DNA of 26,830 nt from an uncultured Prevotellaceae bacterium (GCA_937916085.1 CALGGO010000103.1:1-26830), one strand, 5' to 3'; positions 16,519 to 23,262 are shown, counted from the first letter of the stretch. Notes: generated by a model from the letters alone, not told the origin. Made by a program: numbers and translations.

Positions 16519-17178
16519 TTATTCTTGATTATTCAAATTCTCGATTGCCGGTTCTTGTGCCTCCTCAACAGGTGCTGCCACTTGTTGAGCATTCTTAGCG
16601 TCGAAGAACTCTTTACGCTTCTCTTTGCGGTTCACGCCGCCAAAGAACTTCTGCACCTTAATCTTGCGCTGAAGCTGCATCAGGGCATAGAACATTGCCT
16701 CGGGGCGTGGAGGACAGCCAGGCAGATACACATCCACCGGGATAATCTCGTCAATGCCCTTCACCACACAGTAACTGTTCTTGAAGGGACCGCCACTCAC
16801 GGTGCATGCGCCACAGGCAATCACATATTTGGGTTCTGCCATCTGCTCATAGAGGCGCTTCAAGGCTGGAGCCATGCGGTAGGTGATAGTGCCCTGGCAC
16901 ATGATATAGTCGGCCTGGCGGGGTGAGTTTCTTGCCACCTCAAAGCCGAAACGTGCCATGTCGTAGCGGGCGGCGCCTAAGCACATGAACTCGATAGCAC
17001 AACAGCTGGTGCCAAAGCAGAAGGGCCACAACGAGTTGCTGATGCCCCAGTTAATCAACTGGTCGAGCTTGCCCACGACAACATTAATGCCGCTGGCATT
17101 CAATTCCTCAACAAGCTTGTCGATATACTCATTGTCCTTGAAGTCCTCATGCTTCATGCTTTTGATTTTTACTTCCAT
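16519..17178 (-). CDS. nuoB: NADH-quinone oxidoreductase (complex I) subunit B
   Basis: NuoB binds the terminal [4Fe-4S] cluster N2 that reduces quinone. The 219-residue product has the tandem cysteines in FGTSCCAIEFM (C59, C60), the third ligand in CGACTVSGGPF (C125) and the fourth in LPGCPPRPEA (C155). After the conserved core there is a charged tail of about 45 residues (VNRKEKRKEFFDAKNAQQ and on) that is variable in the family. The start ATG overlaps the last 10 bases of nuoA, which suggests translational coupling. Confidence 0.97.
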   Translation of the reverse strand: MEVKIKSMKHEDFKDNEYIDKLVEELNASGINVVVGKLDQLINWGISNSLWPFCFGTSCCAIEFMCLGAARYDMARFGFEVARNSPRQADYIMCQGTITYRMAPALKRLYEQMAEPKYVIACGACTVSGGPFKNSYCVVKGIDEIIPVDVYLPGCPPRPEAMFYALMQLQRKIKVQKFFGGVNRKEKRKEFFDAKNAQQVAAPVEEAQEPAIENLNNQE

Positions 17179-17537
17179 CTCAACGCTCCTTTCTTCCAGG
17201 CGTAGGCAAGGCCCAGAACTAAGATGAATAAAAATGTGCCAACAGCCAGCAGCGTCGTTGTGCCCAGGCTCTTAGAGATTGCTGCCCACGGGAACAAGAA
17301 CACCGTCTCCACGTCAAACATGAGGAATAGGATAGCAAACAAATAATACCCTACATGGAACTGCGCCATGCTGTCGCCACGTGTTGGAATACCACATTCA
17401 TAGGTCTCGCCTTTCTTCTGTGTGAAGCTGCGAGGGCCAATGAGCCTTGCTATCAGCAGTGCGGCAAACACCAGGACTACGCCTGTGAGCACCGCGGTGA
17501 CAGCTAATGTAGTACTTTGAATACCGAGTAAAACCAT
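17169..17537 (-). CDS. nuoA: NADH-quinone oxidoreductase (complex I) subunit A
   Basis: NuoA is a three-helix membrane subunit near the quinone site. The 122-residue product shows the conserved cytoplasmic loop YECGIPTRGDSMAQFHVGYY and the second helix FLMFDVETVFLFPWA, both family signatures. It is the first gene of the 18-gene cluster. Its start follows a 250-base leader with a terminator-like hairpin. It overlaps nuoB by 10 bases. Confidence 0.97.
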   Translation of the reverse strand: MVLLGIQSTTLAVTAVLTGVVLVFAALLIARLIGPRSFTQKKGETYECGIPTRGDSMAQFHVGYYLFAILFLMFDVETVFLFPWAAISKSLGTTTLLAVGTFLFILVLGLAYAWKKGALRWK

Positions 17538-17573
17538 AAAAATATATTTATTGTGTTTTTAAAATTGTTTCCT

Positions 17574-17636
17574 AAAATAAAAATGAGCCATTGCCAAGCA
17601 CATCATAGTGTAGATTGCACAAGCTATGGCTCATTT
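17574..17636 (-). promoter_or_regulatory. Terminator-like hairpin in the nuoA leader
   Basis: An 11 bp perfect stem pairs 17626-17636 with 17581-17591 (AAATGAGCCAT on the minus strand and its complement), with a 34-base loop. On the minus strand the second arm runs directly into TTATTTTA. It ends about 40 bases before the nuoA ATG and lies between the probable promoter and the gene, so it could act as an attenuator or mark an RNA end. The stem has only four G:C pairs and a long loop, so it would be a weak intrinsic terminator. Confidence 0.5.
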
Positions 17637-17793
17637 CGTTTTATAAGATAATTGTGTAAGTGCGAGTGAGCACACAACAGCAAGTCCTGCGCATTGATGC
17701 ACAAAACGTTATGCTTCTTATATGTATATGCTCTCATTAATTGCAATCAATCTCTAAACAAGATGGCAGCAGCCACACGCTTGTTTTGCGGTG

Positions 17794-17824
17794 CAAATAT
17801 AGTATTTTTTCTCTTTTTAGAAAA
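17794..17824 (-). promoter_or_regulatory. Probable promoter of the nuo/atp cluster
   Basis: On the minus strand 17801-17794 reads TATATTTG, an exact match to the Bacteroidota -7 box TAnnTTTG. The -33 box is poor (a TTTT/TTTC stretch about 19-20 bases upstream). Transcription would start near 17787 and give a leader of about 250 bases before nuoA. Confidence 0.6.
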
Positions 17825-17918
17825 ATATATTATATTAAATTATTAACAAGTGACCAAAAAACGTATTATTTTTGACCCTGAAAGCGAGAACTCGCATCTA
17901 CAAAAATATGCCGTTTTC

Positions 17919-17949
17919 TTGTCCATAAAATAATTTTTTACTACTTTTG
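17919..17949 (+). promoter_or_regulatory. Promoter candidate, distal, towards the M23 gene
   Basis: TTG (17919-17921), 20 bases, then TACTTTTG (17942-17949): this fits the Bacteroidota consensus with ideal spacing. Transcription would start near 17956, about 325 bases before the peptidase start. Confidence 0.55.
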
Positions 17950-18106
17950 CAGTAGATTTTTATGCACCATCTACCTTACCAATCAACACAAAACCAAAGG
18001 GCAAAATGGCGATTTTTTGACGATTTTGACAAACCACTAATACACAGCCTGTTGCGAGTAAAAATTTTGATTTATAGACACATTTTTACACTATTTAATG
18101 CAAAAA

Positions 18107-18140
18107 ATTGCTCTTATTTGGAAATAAATGCCTAATTTTG
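18107..18140 (+). promoter_or_regulatory. Promoter candidate, proximal, of the M23 gene
   Basis: TAATTTTG (18133-18140) matches the -7 box exactly. ATTG (18107-18110) is a possible -33 box but the spacing of 22 bases is slightly long. It would give a leader of about 135 bases. Confidence 0.45.
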
Positions 18141-18281
18141 CACGTTCTTATTCATGTAGTGACCCACTATTGAGGTCAACAAGAAGCCCGAGAGCAGGCT
18201 TAAAACTGGAGCTCTGCCTCACCTCTCTCATCTTATATTCGATTATTTTTTTGGCTTCTTGAAACTTTTAAACAACGTAAT

Positions 18282-19049
18282 ATGAAGTTATCAACTATTA
18301 GTCTGCGATTAGGTTTCATTGGTATAGCACTTATATCGGTTAGTATCGCAGCTAGCGCACAATCAATTAGCGACTATCGTAAAGCACACCGTGACCTCCT
18401 TGCCAAGCAGGAGAAAATAAAAGACAAAATCAAGGTTGAAGAGGCTCATAAATATGCCCAAGACCTCTATGGCGATAAAGAAGCCGACAACGCCGACATT
18501 TATAGCGAAGCTTGGAACAGCGACCGCGTAAATCCTTACCAGAACGCAAACATCCCATCAACTAAGGTCATTGACGTATCGAAATATGCAATGCCCGTAA
18601 AGCACAAAGTAATTAATTCGCACTATGGCTACCGCAAGCAGTTTGGACGCATGCATCGCGGCGTAGATCTCAAAGCTTCGGTGGGCGACACCGTCTATGC
18701 AGCTTTCTCCGGCAAAGTGAGACTCACCAAGTTTGAGCGTAACGGATACGGATTCTTCGTGGTAGTACGCCATGACAATGGTCTTGAGACAGTATATGGC
18801 CATCTTTCAAAATTCTTAGTGAAGCCCAACCAGGTTGTGAAAGCCGGCACTCCTATCGCCCTCAGTGGCAACACCGGCCGCAGCACAGGTCCACACCTTC
18901 ACTTCGAGACACGATTCATGGGCATAGACATCAACCCCGAGAAGATTTTTGACTTCATTAACGGCAATATCATGCGTGACACCTTCACGTTCAACAAGAG
19001 CGAGAACGGCAACAGCAACAACAAGACCGCAAGTCGCCGTCGCCGTTAA
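18282..19049 (+). CDS. Secreted M23 family (LytM-type) metallopeptidase
   Basis: M23 peptidases are zinc enzymes that cut peptide crosslinks in peptidoglycan or, when degenerate, activate amidases. The 255-residue product has a signal peptide (hydrophobic residues 9-26, probable cut at ASA/Q after residue 26). A charged, helical linker of about 80 residues follows, then a LytM domain from about 105 to 225. The zinc ligands are intact: H125 and D129 in HRGVD and H207 in HLHFE. The additional histidines H174 (YGHLS) and H205 are also present, so it is predicted to be active. The C-terminus is rich in Asn, Ser and Arg (ends RRRR). It has its own promoter region and a strong terminator, so it is monocistronic. 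Confidence 0.93.
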   Translation: MKLSTISLRLGFIGIALISVSIAASAQSISDYRKAHRDLLAKQEKIKDKIKVEEAHKYAQDLYGDKEADNADIYSEAWNSDRVNPYQNANIPSTKVIDVSKYAMPVKHKVINSHYGYRKQFGRMHRGVDLKASVGDTVYAAFSGKVRLTKFERNGYGFFVVVRHDNGLETVYGHLSKFLVKPNQVVKAGTPIALSGNTGRSTGPHLHFETRFMGIDINPEKIFDFINGNIMRDTFTFNKSENGNSNNKTASRRRR

Positions 19050-19072
19050 CCCAAGCTACTACACAACGCTTC

Positions 19073-19109
19073 ACAGCGCAGCAACTACACAACGCTGCGC
19101 TGTTTTTTT
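19073..19109 (+). terminator. Rho-independent terminator after the M23 gene
   Basis: A perfect 10 bp stem, ACAGCGCAGC (19073-19082) with GCTGCGCTGT (19094-19103), runs into a seven-T tract. A 13-base direct repeat (ACTACACAACGCT at 19058-19070 and 19084-19096) overlaps the loop and right arm. Confidence 0.92.
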
Positions 19110-19133
19110 ACACAACGACACATAATTCATAGC

Positions 19134-19817
19134 ATGGAAGTAATCTACGAAGACAACCACATTATCATCGTCAATAAGGCGTGCGGAGAAATAGTGCAAG
19201 GCGACCGCACTGGCGACGTGCCTCTTGTGGAGTCGCTAAAACAGTGGATAAAAGAGAAATACAACAAACCTGGCAATGTGTTTTGTGGCGTCACACACCG
19301 CATCGACCGCCCCACATGTGGGCTCGTAGTGTTTGCCCGAACCAGTAAAGGGCTATCACGCATGAACGACCTATTTCGTAAGGGCGAGGTCCATAAGACC
19401 TATTGGGCTATCGTCAAGAACCGACCGCCAAAAGATGAGGACACACTTACCAACTACCTCATCGCGGTCGAGAAGAACAACAAGACCTACATCACCAATC
19501 CCGACACTAAAGGCGCACAGAAAGCTGTGATGAAATATAAGGTCATCGCCCAGAGCAAAAACTACCACCTGCTAGAGATTGATCTGCTCACAGGACGCAA
19601 GCACCAAATCCGCGCCCAACTGGCACATCTGGGATGCCCCATCAAGGGTGACCTCAAGTATGGAGCCCCACGCAGCAACCCCGATGGCGGCATCTCGTTA
19701 CAGTCTCACCGCATCCACTTCATCCACCCTGTTTCGAAGCAGGAAATCGACATTACTGCCCCACTCCCCAATGACACGTTGTGGCAAGAACTCAATCAAA
19801 GCATAATACATGACTGA
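19134..19817 (+). CDS. RluA-family RNA pseudouridine synthase
   Basis: The enzyme converts specific uridines in rRNA or tRNA to pseudouridine. The 227-residue product is the catalytic domain alone, without an N-terminal S4 RNA-binding domain. The catalytic aspartate is D58 in THRIDRPTCGLVVFART, the RluA-family active-site motif. Later motifs are LLTGRKHQIRAQLAHLG and KGDLKYGA, and LQSHRIHFIHP near the end. The exact RNA target cannot be read from the sequence. It starts 25 bases after the M23 terminator and no clear promoter box is seen, so it may depend on read-through or on a weak promoter. A bidirectional terminator follows. Confidence 0.93.
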   Translation: MEVIYEDNHIIIVNKACGEIVQGDRTGDVPLVESLKQWIKEKYNKPGNVFCGVTHRIDRPTCGLVVFARTSKGLSRMNDLFRKGEVHKTYWAIVKNRPPKDEDTLTNYLIAVEKNNKTYITNPDTKGAQKAVMKYKVIAQSKNYHLLEIDLLTGRKHQIRAQLAHLGCPIKGDLKYGAPRSNPDGGISLQSHRIHFIHPVSKQEIDITAPLPNDTLWQELNQSIIHD

Positions 19818-19824
19818 TAAAAAC

Positions 19825-19848
19825 AAAAGCACCAAAAGGTGCTTTTTT
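19825..19848 (+). terminator. Bidirectional terminator between the RluA-type gene and apbE
   Basis: The stem AAAAGCACC (19825-19833) pairs with GGTGCTTTT, with a four-A loop and a T-run. Both strands show a T-tract after the hairpin, and it lies between convergent genes. Confidence 0.85.
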
Positions 19849-19876
19849 ATTATGCATTAAGCATTATGAATTGTGA

Positions 19877-20893
19877 TTAATCAACCACTAGACTGGCAAA
19901 GCTTTTATTAGACCAAATCACAAAGTCACCGTCTTCATTGACGCTAATTGTCATCACTCCCAGTTTGCTGTTGTTTTCCATCATCTCCTTAGTCTTCTCC
20001 TCGCCCATTGCCATGCAGGCAGTAGCCCAGGCGTCGGCAGTCATGCAGTCGGGAGCCACAATGGTCACGCTCAGCAGGTTTGATGTCTCACTGCCGCCAG
20101 TCTTGGGATTGACGATGTGACTCAGTTTCTTGCCGCCACTCTCCTTATACTTGCGGTAGTTGCCGCTTGTCGCCACAGCCTTACCGTCGAGCGTTATCAC
20201 CAGAGCGCTGGTGTGTTGTGCGCCATCGCCCCCTTCGGGTTCTGGCATATCTATCGACACATGCCAAGGCTGCCCTGAAGGGTTAACGCCTCGCACCGCC
20301 ACTTCGCCGCCAATCTCCACCATGTAGTTCTCCACGCCGTTGCGCTCGAGCATAGCCGCCACCTCGTCACACGCCATGCCCTTGGCGATGGAGCTGAAGT
20401 CGAACTGCACCCGCGGGTCATCTTTCACTATTTTGTTGCCTTGTAACGCAGTATGCTTCATTCCCACAAACTGCAAGATGCTGTCGAGCTGCGCCCGGGT
20501 GGGCATCTCGCCACTTTTATAGCCAAATCCCCAAGCATTTACCAAGGGCATCACCGTGGGGTCATAAAGTCCGCCACTGGCACCATTCACCTCAAGGGCC
20601 TTGTTGTAAAGTTTCACGATGAAGGCATCGGCTTCGTCGCTCTTGTTGTCGTTGATAGCACTAATGCGCGACTGCTTGTTAAAAGCCGAGGAACTCTCGT
20701 CGATGAACTTGAAGATTTGCTGTATCGAGTCATTAAGGTTGGCAGTCGCCTCATACTTAATGTGATATTCCGTAGTCCACACCACTCCCTCATTGAGGAT
20801 AAACTGCTTTTTCATGGGCTTGCACGACACCGCAGCCAGCGCAGCCACTACCGCCAGCAACACCGCAAGATATTTCACTAATTTCAAAAACAT
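19877..20893 (-). CDS. apbE: ApbE family FAD:protein FMN transferase, lipoprotein
   Basis: ApbE moves FMN from FAD onto threonine of extracytoplasmic flavoproteins such as NqrB/NqrC and RnfD/RnfG. The 338-residue product starts with a lipoprotein signal peptide (LAVLLAVVAALAAVSC, lipid-modified C24), so it should sit on the outer face of a membrane. Family motifs in order are the N-terminal FIDESSSAFNKQSRIS, MPLVNAWGFGYK, VQFDFSSIAKGMACDEV, MVEIGGEVAVRG, GKAVATSGNYRKY, LSHIVNPKTGG and MTADAWATACMAMG, the last with the metal-binding Asp. An upstream ATG at 20923 exists, but it lies inside the predicted -7 box, so ATG 20893 is chosen. No target flavoprotein gene is in the window. Confidence 0.93.
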   Translation of the reverse strand: MFLKLVKYLAVLLAVVAALAAVSCKPMKKQFILNEGVVWTTEYHIKYEATANLNDSIQQIFKFIDESSSAFNKQSRISAINDNKSDEADAFIVKLYNKALEVNGASGGLYDPTVMPLVNAWGFGYKSGEMPTRAQLDSILQFVGMKHTALQGNKIVKDDPRVQFDFSSIAKGMACDEVAAMLERNGVENYMVEIGGEVAVRGVNPSGQPWHVSIDMPEPEGGDGAQHTSALVITLDGKAVATSGNYRKYKESGGKKLSHIVNPKTGGSETSNLLSVTIVAPDCMTADAWATACMAMGEEKTKEMMENNSKLGVMTISVNEDGDFVIWSNKSFASLVVD

Positions 20894-20922
20894 TATTTTA
20901 AGATTTTTCTGTAAAAATATCA

Positions 20923-20930
20923 CAAAGGTA
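20923..20930 (-). promoter_or_regulatory. -7 box of the apbE promoter
   Basis: The minus strand reads TACCTTTG here, an exact TAnnTTTG match, about 30 bases before the chosen apbE start. A convincing -33 box is not seen at the expected distance. Confidence 0.5.
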
Positions 20931-20970
20931 GCCTAAATAACACAAATAAGACACACAAAACAATCAAAAA

Positions 20971-21002
20971 ATTGCATTTTTCGTTTTTTTTGTATTACTT
21001 TG
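20971..21002 (+). promoter_or_regulatory. Promoter of the first tandem beta-barrel gene
   Basis: ATTG (20971-20974), 20 bases, then TTACTTTG (20995-21002), one mismatch from the consensus -7 box. The predicted start of transcription (near 21009) falls after the first in-frame ATG (21007), so it argues for the ATG at 21028. Confidence 0.5.
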
Positions 21003-21027
21003 CCACATGAAAAACAACAAGAGAATT

Positions 21028-21636
21028 ATGAGAAGAATAACACAAATAGCCATCGTTATGGCAATCATTATAGCTGCCACATCAGTCAGCCAGGCACAAG
21101 TGCGTTTTGGCGTTAAAGGTGGTATCACTCTCAATGAATTAAAGTGGGACAAAGAGATTATAAATAAAGACAACAGGGCGGGATTTACGGTAGGTCTTAT
21201 GATGGAGATAGGCATGCCCATAGTGGGGCTTGGCATAGACGCGTCGGTGCTCTACGCACACCGTCAGGACGACATGTATCTTGAAGATAATTTGCAGGAT
21301 ATCAAGCTCAAACGCGACTATCTCGACATTCCGCTCAACGTAAAGTACAAGATACAAATTCCGATGCTGAGCAAGATAATCTCACCCTTCGTCACCACAG
21401 GTCCCGACTTCGCCTTGGTGCTAGGCGACACCGACAAGGGCGATTTCAAGACACGCAAATGGAACACCTCGTGGAACGTGGGATTTGGAGCAGAACTTTT
21501 CAGAAAAATACAAATTCACGCCAACTATGGCATAGGTCTCACCAAGGCCTTTGAGTACATAGGCCAGGAAATAGATTCCACGCCCATCAAGGGAAAAGAC
21601 AAGCTATGGACAATCACCGCAGCCTATATGTTCTAA
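21028..21636 (+). CDS. PorT-like outer-membrane beta-barrel protein (copy 1)
   Basis: This is a small predicted outer-membrane beta-barrel of the PorT/OMP_b-brl_2 type, role unknown. The product is 202 residues from the ATG at 21028 (MRRITQIAIVMAIIIAATSV), with a signal peptide ending near SQAQ. An ATG at 21007 would add seven residues, but the promoter box makes it unlikely. The body alternates polar and hydrophobic strands (VRFGVKGGITLNELKW, FTVGLMMEIGMPIVGLGIDA, YLDIPLNVKYKIQI, NVGFGAELFRKIQIHANYG) and ends WTITAAYMF with a C-terminal Phe, the usual outer-membrane assembly signal. It resembles the next gene in strand order and in the GxGIDxSxLY and YxDxPLNxK motifs, so the two are paralogues. 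Confidence 0.8.
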   Translation: MRRITQIAIVMAIIIAATSVSQAQVRFGVKGGITLNELKWDKEIINKDNRAGFTVGLMMEIGMPIVGLGIDASVLYAHRQDDMYLEDNLQDIKLKRDYLDIPLNVKYKIQIPMLSKIISPFVTTGPDFALVLGDTDKGDFKTRKWNTSWNVGFGAELFRKIQIHANYGIGLTKAFEYIGQEIDSTPIKGKDKLWTITAAYMF

Positions 21637-21652
21637 ACCTCATTGCCCTGCA

Positions 21653-21673
21653 TGTTGCGTTGACAACGCAACA
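21653..21673 (+). repeat. Perfect palindrome after the first beta-barrel gene
   Basis: Arms TGTTGCGTTG (21653-21662) and CAACGCAACA (21664-21673) flank one central base. No T-tract follows. It differs from the atpD-atpC palindrome (12031-12057) at paired positions and at the centre, so base pairing is kept in both. Confidence 0.75.
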
Positions 21674-21763
21674 AACGAAACAAAGGCGATAAAGACAAAA
21701 ACCTCAAAAAACGCATGAAATGCGGCAATCGCAACAAAGAAATATGTTATAAAAATTGAAATC

Positions 21764-21795
21764 TTTGGTGGTGACGATAAATTGAGTTACTTTTG
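21764..21795 (+). promoter_or_regulatory. Consensus promoter of the second beta-barrel gene
   Basis: TTTG (21764-21767), exactly 20 bases, then TACTTTTG (21788-21795). Both boxes match the Bacteroidota housekeeping consensus. The start of transcription is expected near 21802, 20 bases before the ATG. Confidence 0.85.
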
Positions 21796-21821
21796 CACTC
21801 TGAAAAAAGAAAGCATAAGAA

Positions 21822-22454
21822 ATGAAAAAATCAACAAGACTGATAATGCTGGCTGTTGCACTGCTTTGTGCGGTGTCTGCTTTTGCACAGCCCGAGCGCC
21901 GATGGGGTGTCACCGTTGGCGGCAACTATAATGAGATTCACTTCAAGCAGACCGACATATTTGACAGCGACCGCATGTTTGGCGGCTCGGTGGGTATTAC
22001 TGGCGACCTGATGATACCTGGAGTGGGCTTCGGTATTGACGGCTCTATACTCTACACTTTGCGTCAGGGAAAGGTACACTTTGGCGACAAACACGCTTGG
22101 GAGTCACAAGGTATTGAGACTCAAGCCGTGCGACTGCACTACATCGATGTTCCTCTGAACCTCAAGTTCCGTTACAGCCGCTTAGGTGGCATTGAGAGCA
22201 CCATCATGCCATTTGTGTATGCTGGTCCCACCTTCTCGTTCCTGGCTGGTCACAACAAGGTTGATGACGCATTGAAATACACCACTGTCAATGTGCTTCT
22301 ACATGCCGGCATAGGTGTGGAATTGTTTAACAAGGTTCAGATTAGCGGTGGATACAGCTTCAGCGTGGGTCAGAACCTCGGCACCAAGATTCTCGACCAG
22401 CATGTTGCAAAGCACCGCACATGGTTCTTACAAGCAACATACTTCTTTAAATAG
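21822..22454 (+). CDS. PorT-like outer-membrane beta-barrel protein (copy 2)
   Basis: The 210-residue product has a signal peptide (MKKSTRLIMLAVALLCAVSA, cut near FAQ). The predicted eight-stranded barrel body contains WGVTVGGNYNEIHF, GVGFGIDGSILYTLRQG, LHYIDVPLNLKFRYSRLGG, PFVYAGPTFSFLAGH and VGIELFNKVQISGGYSF-like strands, ending FLQATYFFK. It is a paralogue of the gene at 21028, in tandem and with its own perfect promoter. Typical of Bacteroidota, the function is unknown; such proteins are often abundant small porin-like or adhesin-like barrels. Confidence 0.8.
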   Translation: MKKSTRLIMLAVALLCAVSAFAQPERRWGVTVGGNYNEIHFKQTDIFDSDRMFGGSVGITGDLMIPGVGFGIDGSILYTLRQGKVHFGDKHAWESQGIETQAVRLHYIDVPLNLKFRYSRLGGIESTIMPFVYAGPTFSFLAGHNKVDDALKYTTVNVLLHAGIGVELFNKVQISGGYSFSVGQNLGTKILDQHVAKHRTWFLQATYFFK

Positions 22455-22486
22455 TGGAGAGTGGAGAGTTAAGAGTGGAGAGTTAA
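22451..22486 (+). repeat. Short tandem repeat at the end of the second beta-barrel gene
   Basis: The unit AGAGTGGAGAGTTAA occurs at 22458-22472 and 22472-22486, period 14, with a partial third copy that reaches the stop codon of the preceding gene. Such purine-rich intergenic repeats are probably neutral. Confidence 0.6.
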
Positions 22487-22496
22487 AAGACAAAAC

Positions 22497-22530
22497 AATC
22501 GTGGAGGCACAAAGGCTTCCACGATTTTTC
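22497..22530 (+). terminator. Terminator between convergent genes
   Basis: The stem pairs AATCGTGGAGGC (22497-22508) with 22515-22526 through 12 positions including one G:T pair, followed by TTTTTC. The reverse strand also has a T-rich tail, so it may serve both the beta-barrel gene and the DJ-1 family gene. Confidence 0.82.
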
Positions 22531-22532
22531 TT

Positions 22533-22565
22533 TCCTCGATTCTCGATCTACGATCCTCGATTCTC
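22533..22565. repeat. Direct repeat between the terminator and the DJ-1 family gene
   Basis: TCCTCGATTCTC occurs at 22533-22544 and again at 22554-22565, with the related CTCGATC and ACGATC between. It is low-complexity intergenic sequence without a visible role. Confidence 0.55.
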
Positions 22566-22567
22566 TA

Positions 22568-23116
22568 TCACAGCAGCATTCCTGCGGCGACATCGTTAGC
22601 GACATCTTCGCCCATGCTGATAGCGGCGATGGTGAGGGCAAACTTAGTTGCCATTGCCGGACCCATTCCAGTAACGATATTACCATCTACAACCACTGGA
22701 CGGTCGAGCACATTGGCGCCTGTCATGCCGTCTTCCATGCCAGGATAGCACACGGCGTCACGTCCATCAAGCAGGCCAAGGGGTCCCAGAATCACTGATG
22801 GTGACGCGCAAATGGCGGCAATCTTCTCGCCTTTCTCGTTCTGCTCTTGCAAAATCTCGCACAATGCCTCGCACTCGGCAAGGTTGGATGCTCCAGGCAT
22901 TCCGCCTGGACAAATCAGCCACTCGGCATCCTCAATCATGTCGGGGTCGAAAGGTTCGTCGGCAACCACAGTCACACCGTGAGCGCCTATTGCCTCAGGA
23001 GCGTCATAAATCGACATAGTAACCACTGGCATTCCAGCACGCCTCAACACATCAACAACGGTAAGGGCCTCTATCTCCTCAAAACCGTCGGCAAAGAAAA
23101 CATAACTTGGTCTCAT
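22568..23116 (-). CDS. DJ-1/PfpI family protein
   Basis: The 182-residue product is a full-length single-domain DJ-1/PfpI (ThiJ, YajL) protein with a flavodoxin-like fold. The nucleophile is C103 in AAICASPSVILGPLG, at the usual nucleophile elbow. The supporting glutamate is E16 in ADGFEEIEAL, which matches E18 of human DJ-1. The N-terminal FFADGFEEIEALTVVDVLRR is diagnostic of the DJ-1/YajL branch. Roles proposed for this branch include protection against reactive carbonyls and oxidative stress; the substrate here cannot be told. It stands alone, with its own promoter at 23162-23192. Confidence 0.93.
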   Translation of the reverse strand: MRPSYVFFADGFEEIEALTVVDVLRRAGMPVVTMSIYDAPEAIGAHGVTVVADEPFDPDMIEDAEWLICPGGMPGASNLAECEALCEILQEQNEKGEKIAAICASPSVILGPLGLLDGRDAVCYPGMEDGMTGANVLDRPVVVDGNIVTGMGPAMATKFALTIAAISMGEDVANDVAAGMLL

Positions 23117-23161
23117 TGTAATTCTTAGTATTAAGTTTTAGTAATTAGTTCTTTCAGGTTG

Positions 23162-23192
23162 CTAAATTAGTCATTTATCATGAAAACGCAAA
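23162..23192 (-). promoter_or_regulatory. Promoter of the DJ-1 family gene
   Basis: On the minus strand TTTG (-33) is followed by 19 bases and TAATTTAG (23169-23162), one mismatch from TAnnTTTG. The start of transcription is expected about 40 bases before the ATG. Confidence 0.55.
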
Positions 23193-23232
23193 ATAATGCA
23201 TTAGTTTTTATGGTTTTTTGTCTGGATTTTGT

Positions 23233-23240
23233 TACTTTTG
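23233..23240 (+). promoter_or_regulatory. -7 box of the transglutaminase-like gene
   Basis: TACTTTTG matches the -7 consensus exactly. The -33 box is poor (a TATG in a T-rich run 20 bases upstream). It places the start of transcription near 23247, after the upstream in-frame start at 23218, and so supports ATG 23263. Confidence 0.65.
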
Positions 23241-23262
23241 CAACAAATATAAACCCATTAAT

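Larger units (their letters stand above)
17538..18281. other. 744-base divergent intergenic region
   Basis: This AT-rich stretch separates nuoA (minus) from the M23 peptidase gene (plus). On the minus strand it holds the nuo promoter, a leader with a hairpin, and a possible 37-codon leader ORF (17624-17737). On the plus strand it holds two promoter-like sites and a possible 57-codon ORF (17962-18135, ATG six bases after the predicted start of transcription, no ribosome binding site). In the M23 leader an 8 bp inverted repeat, AAGAAGCC (18181-18188) and GGCTTCTT (18253-18260), could form a long-range stem. Confidence 0.6.

Noticed and set aside
17870..17900. GCGAG-aa-CTCGC palindrome, compared with the CGAACTCGCG motif of the terminal repeat
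   Set aside because: Only a few bases are shared and they do not extend, so it is likely a chance match.
22451..22565. Possible CRISPR-like array from the repeated GTGGAGAG and TCCTCGATTCTC words
   Set aside because: Units are 12-15 bases with period 14 or 21, only two copies each, no spacers of regular length and no cas genes.
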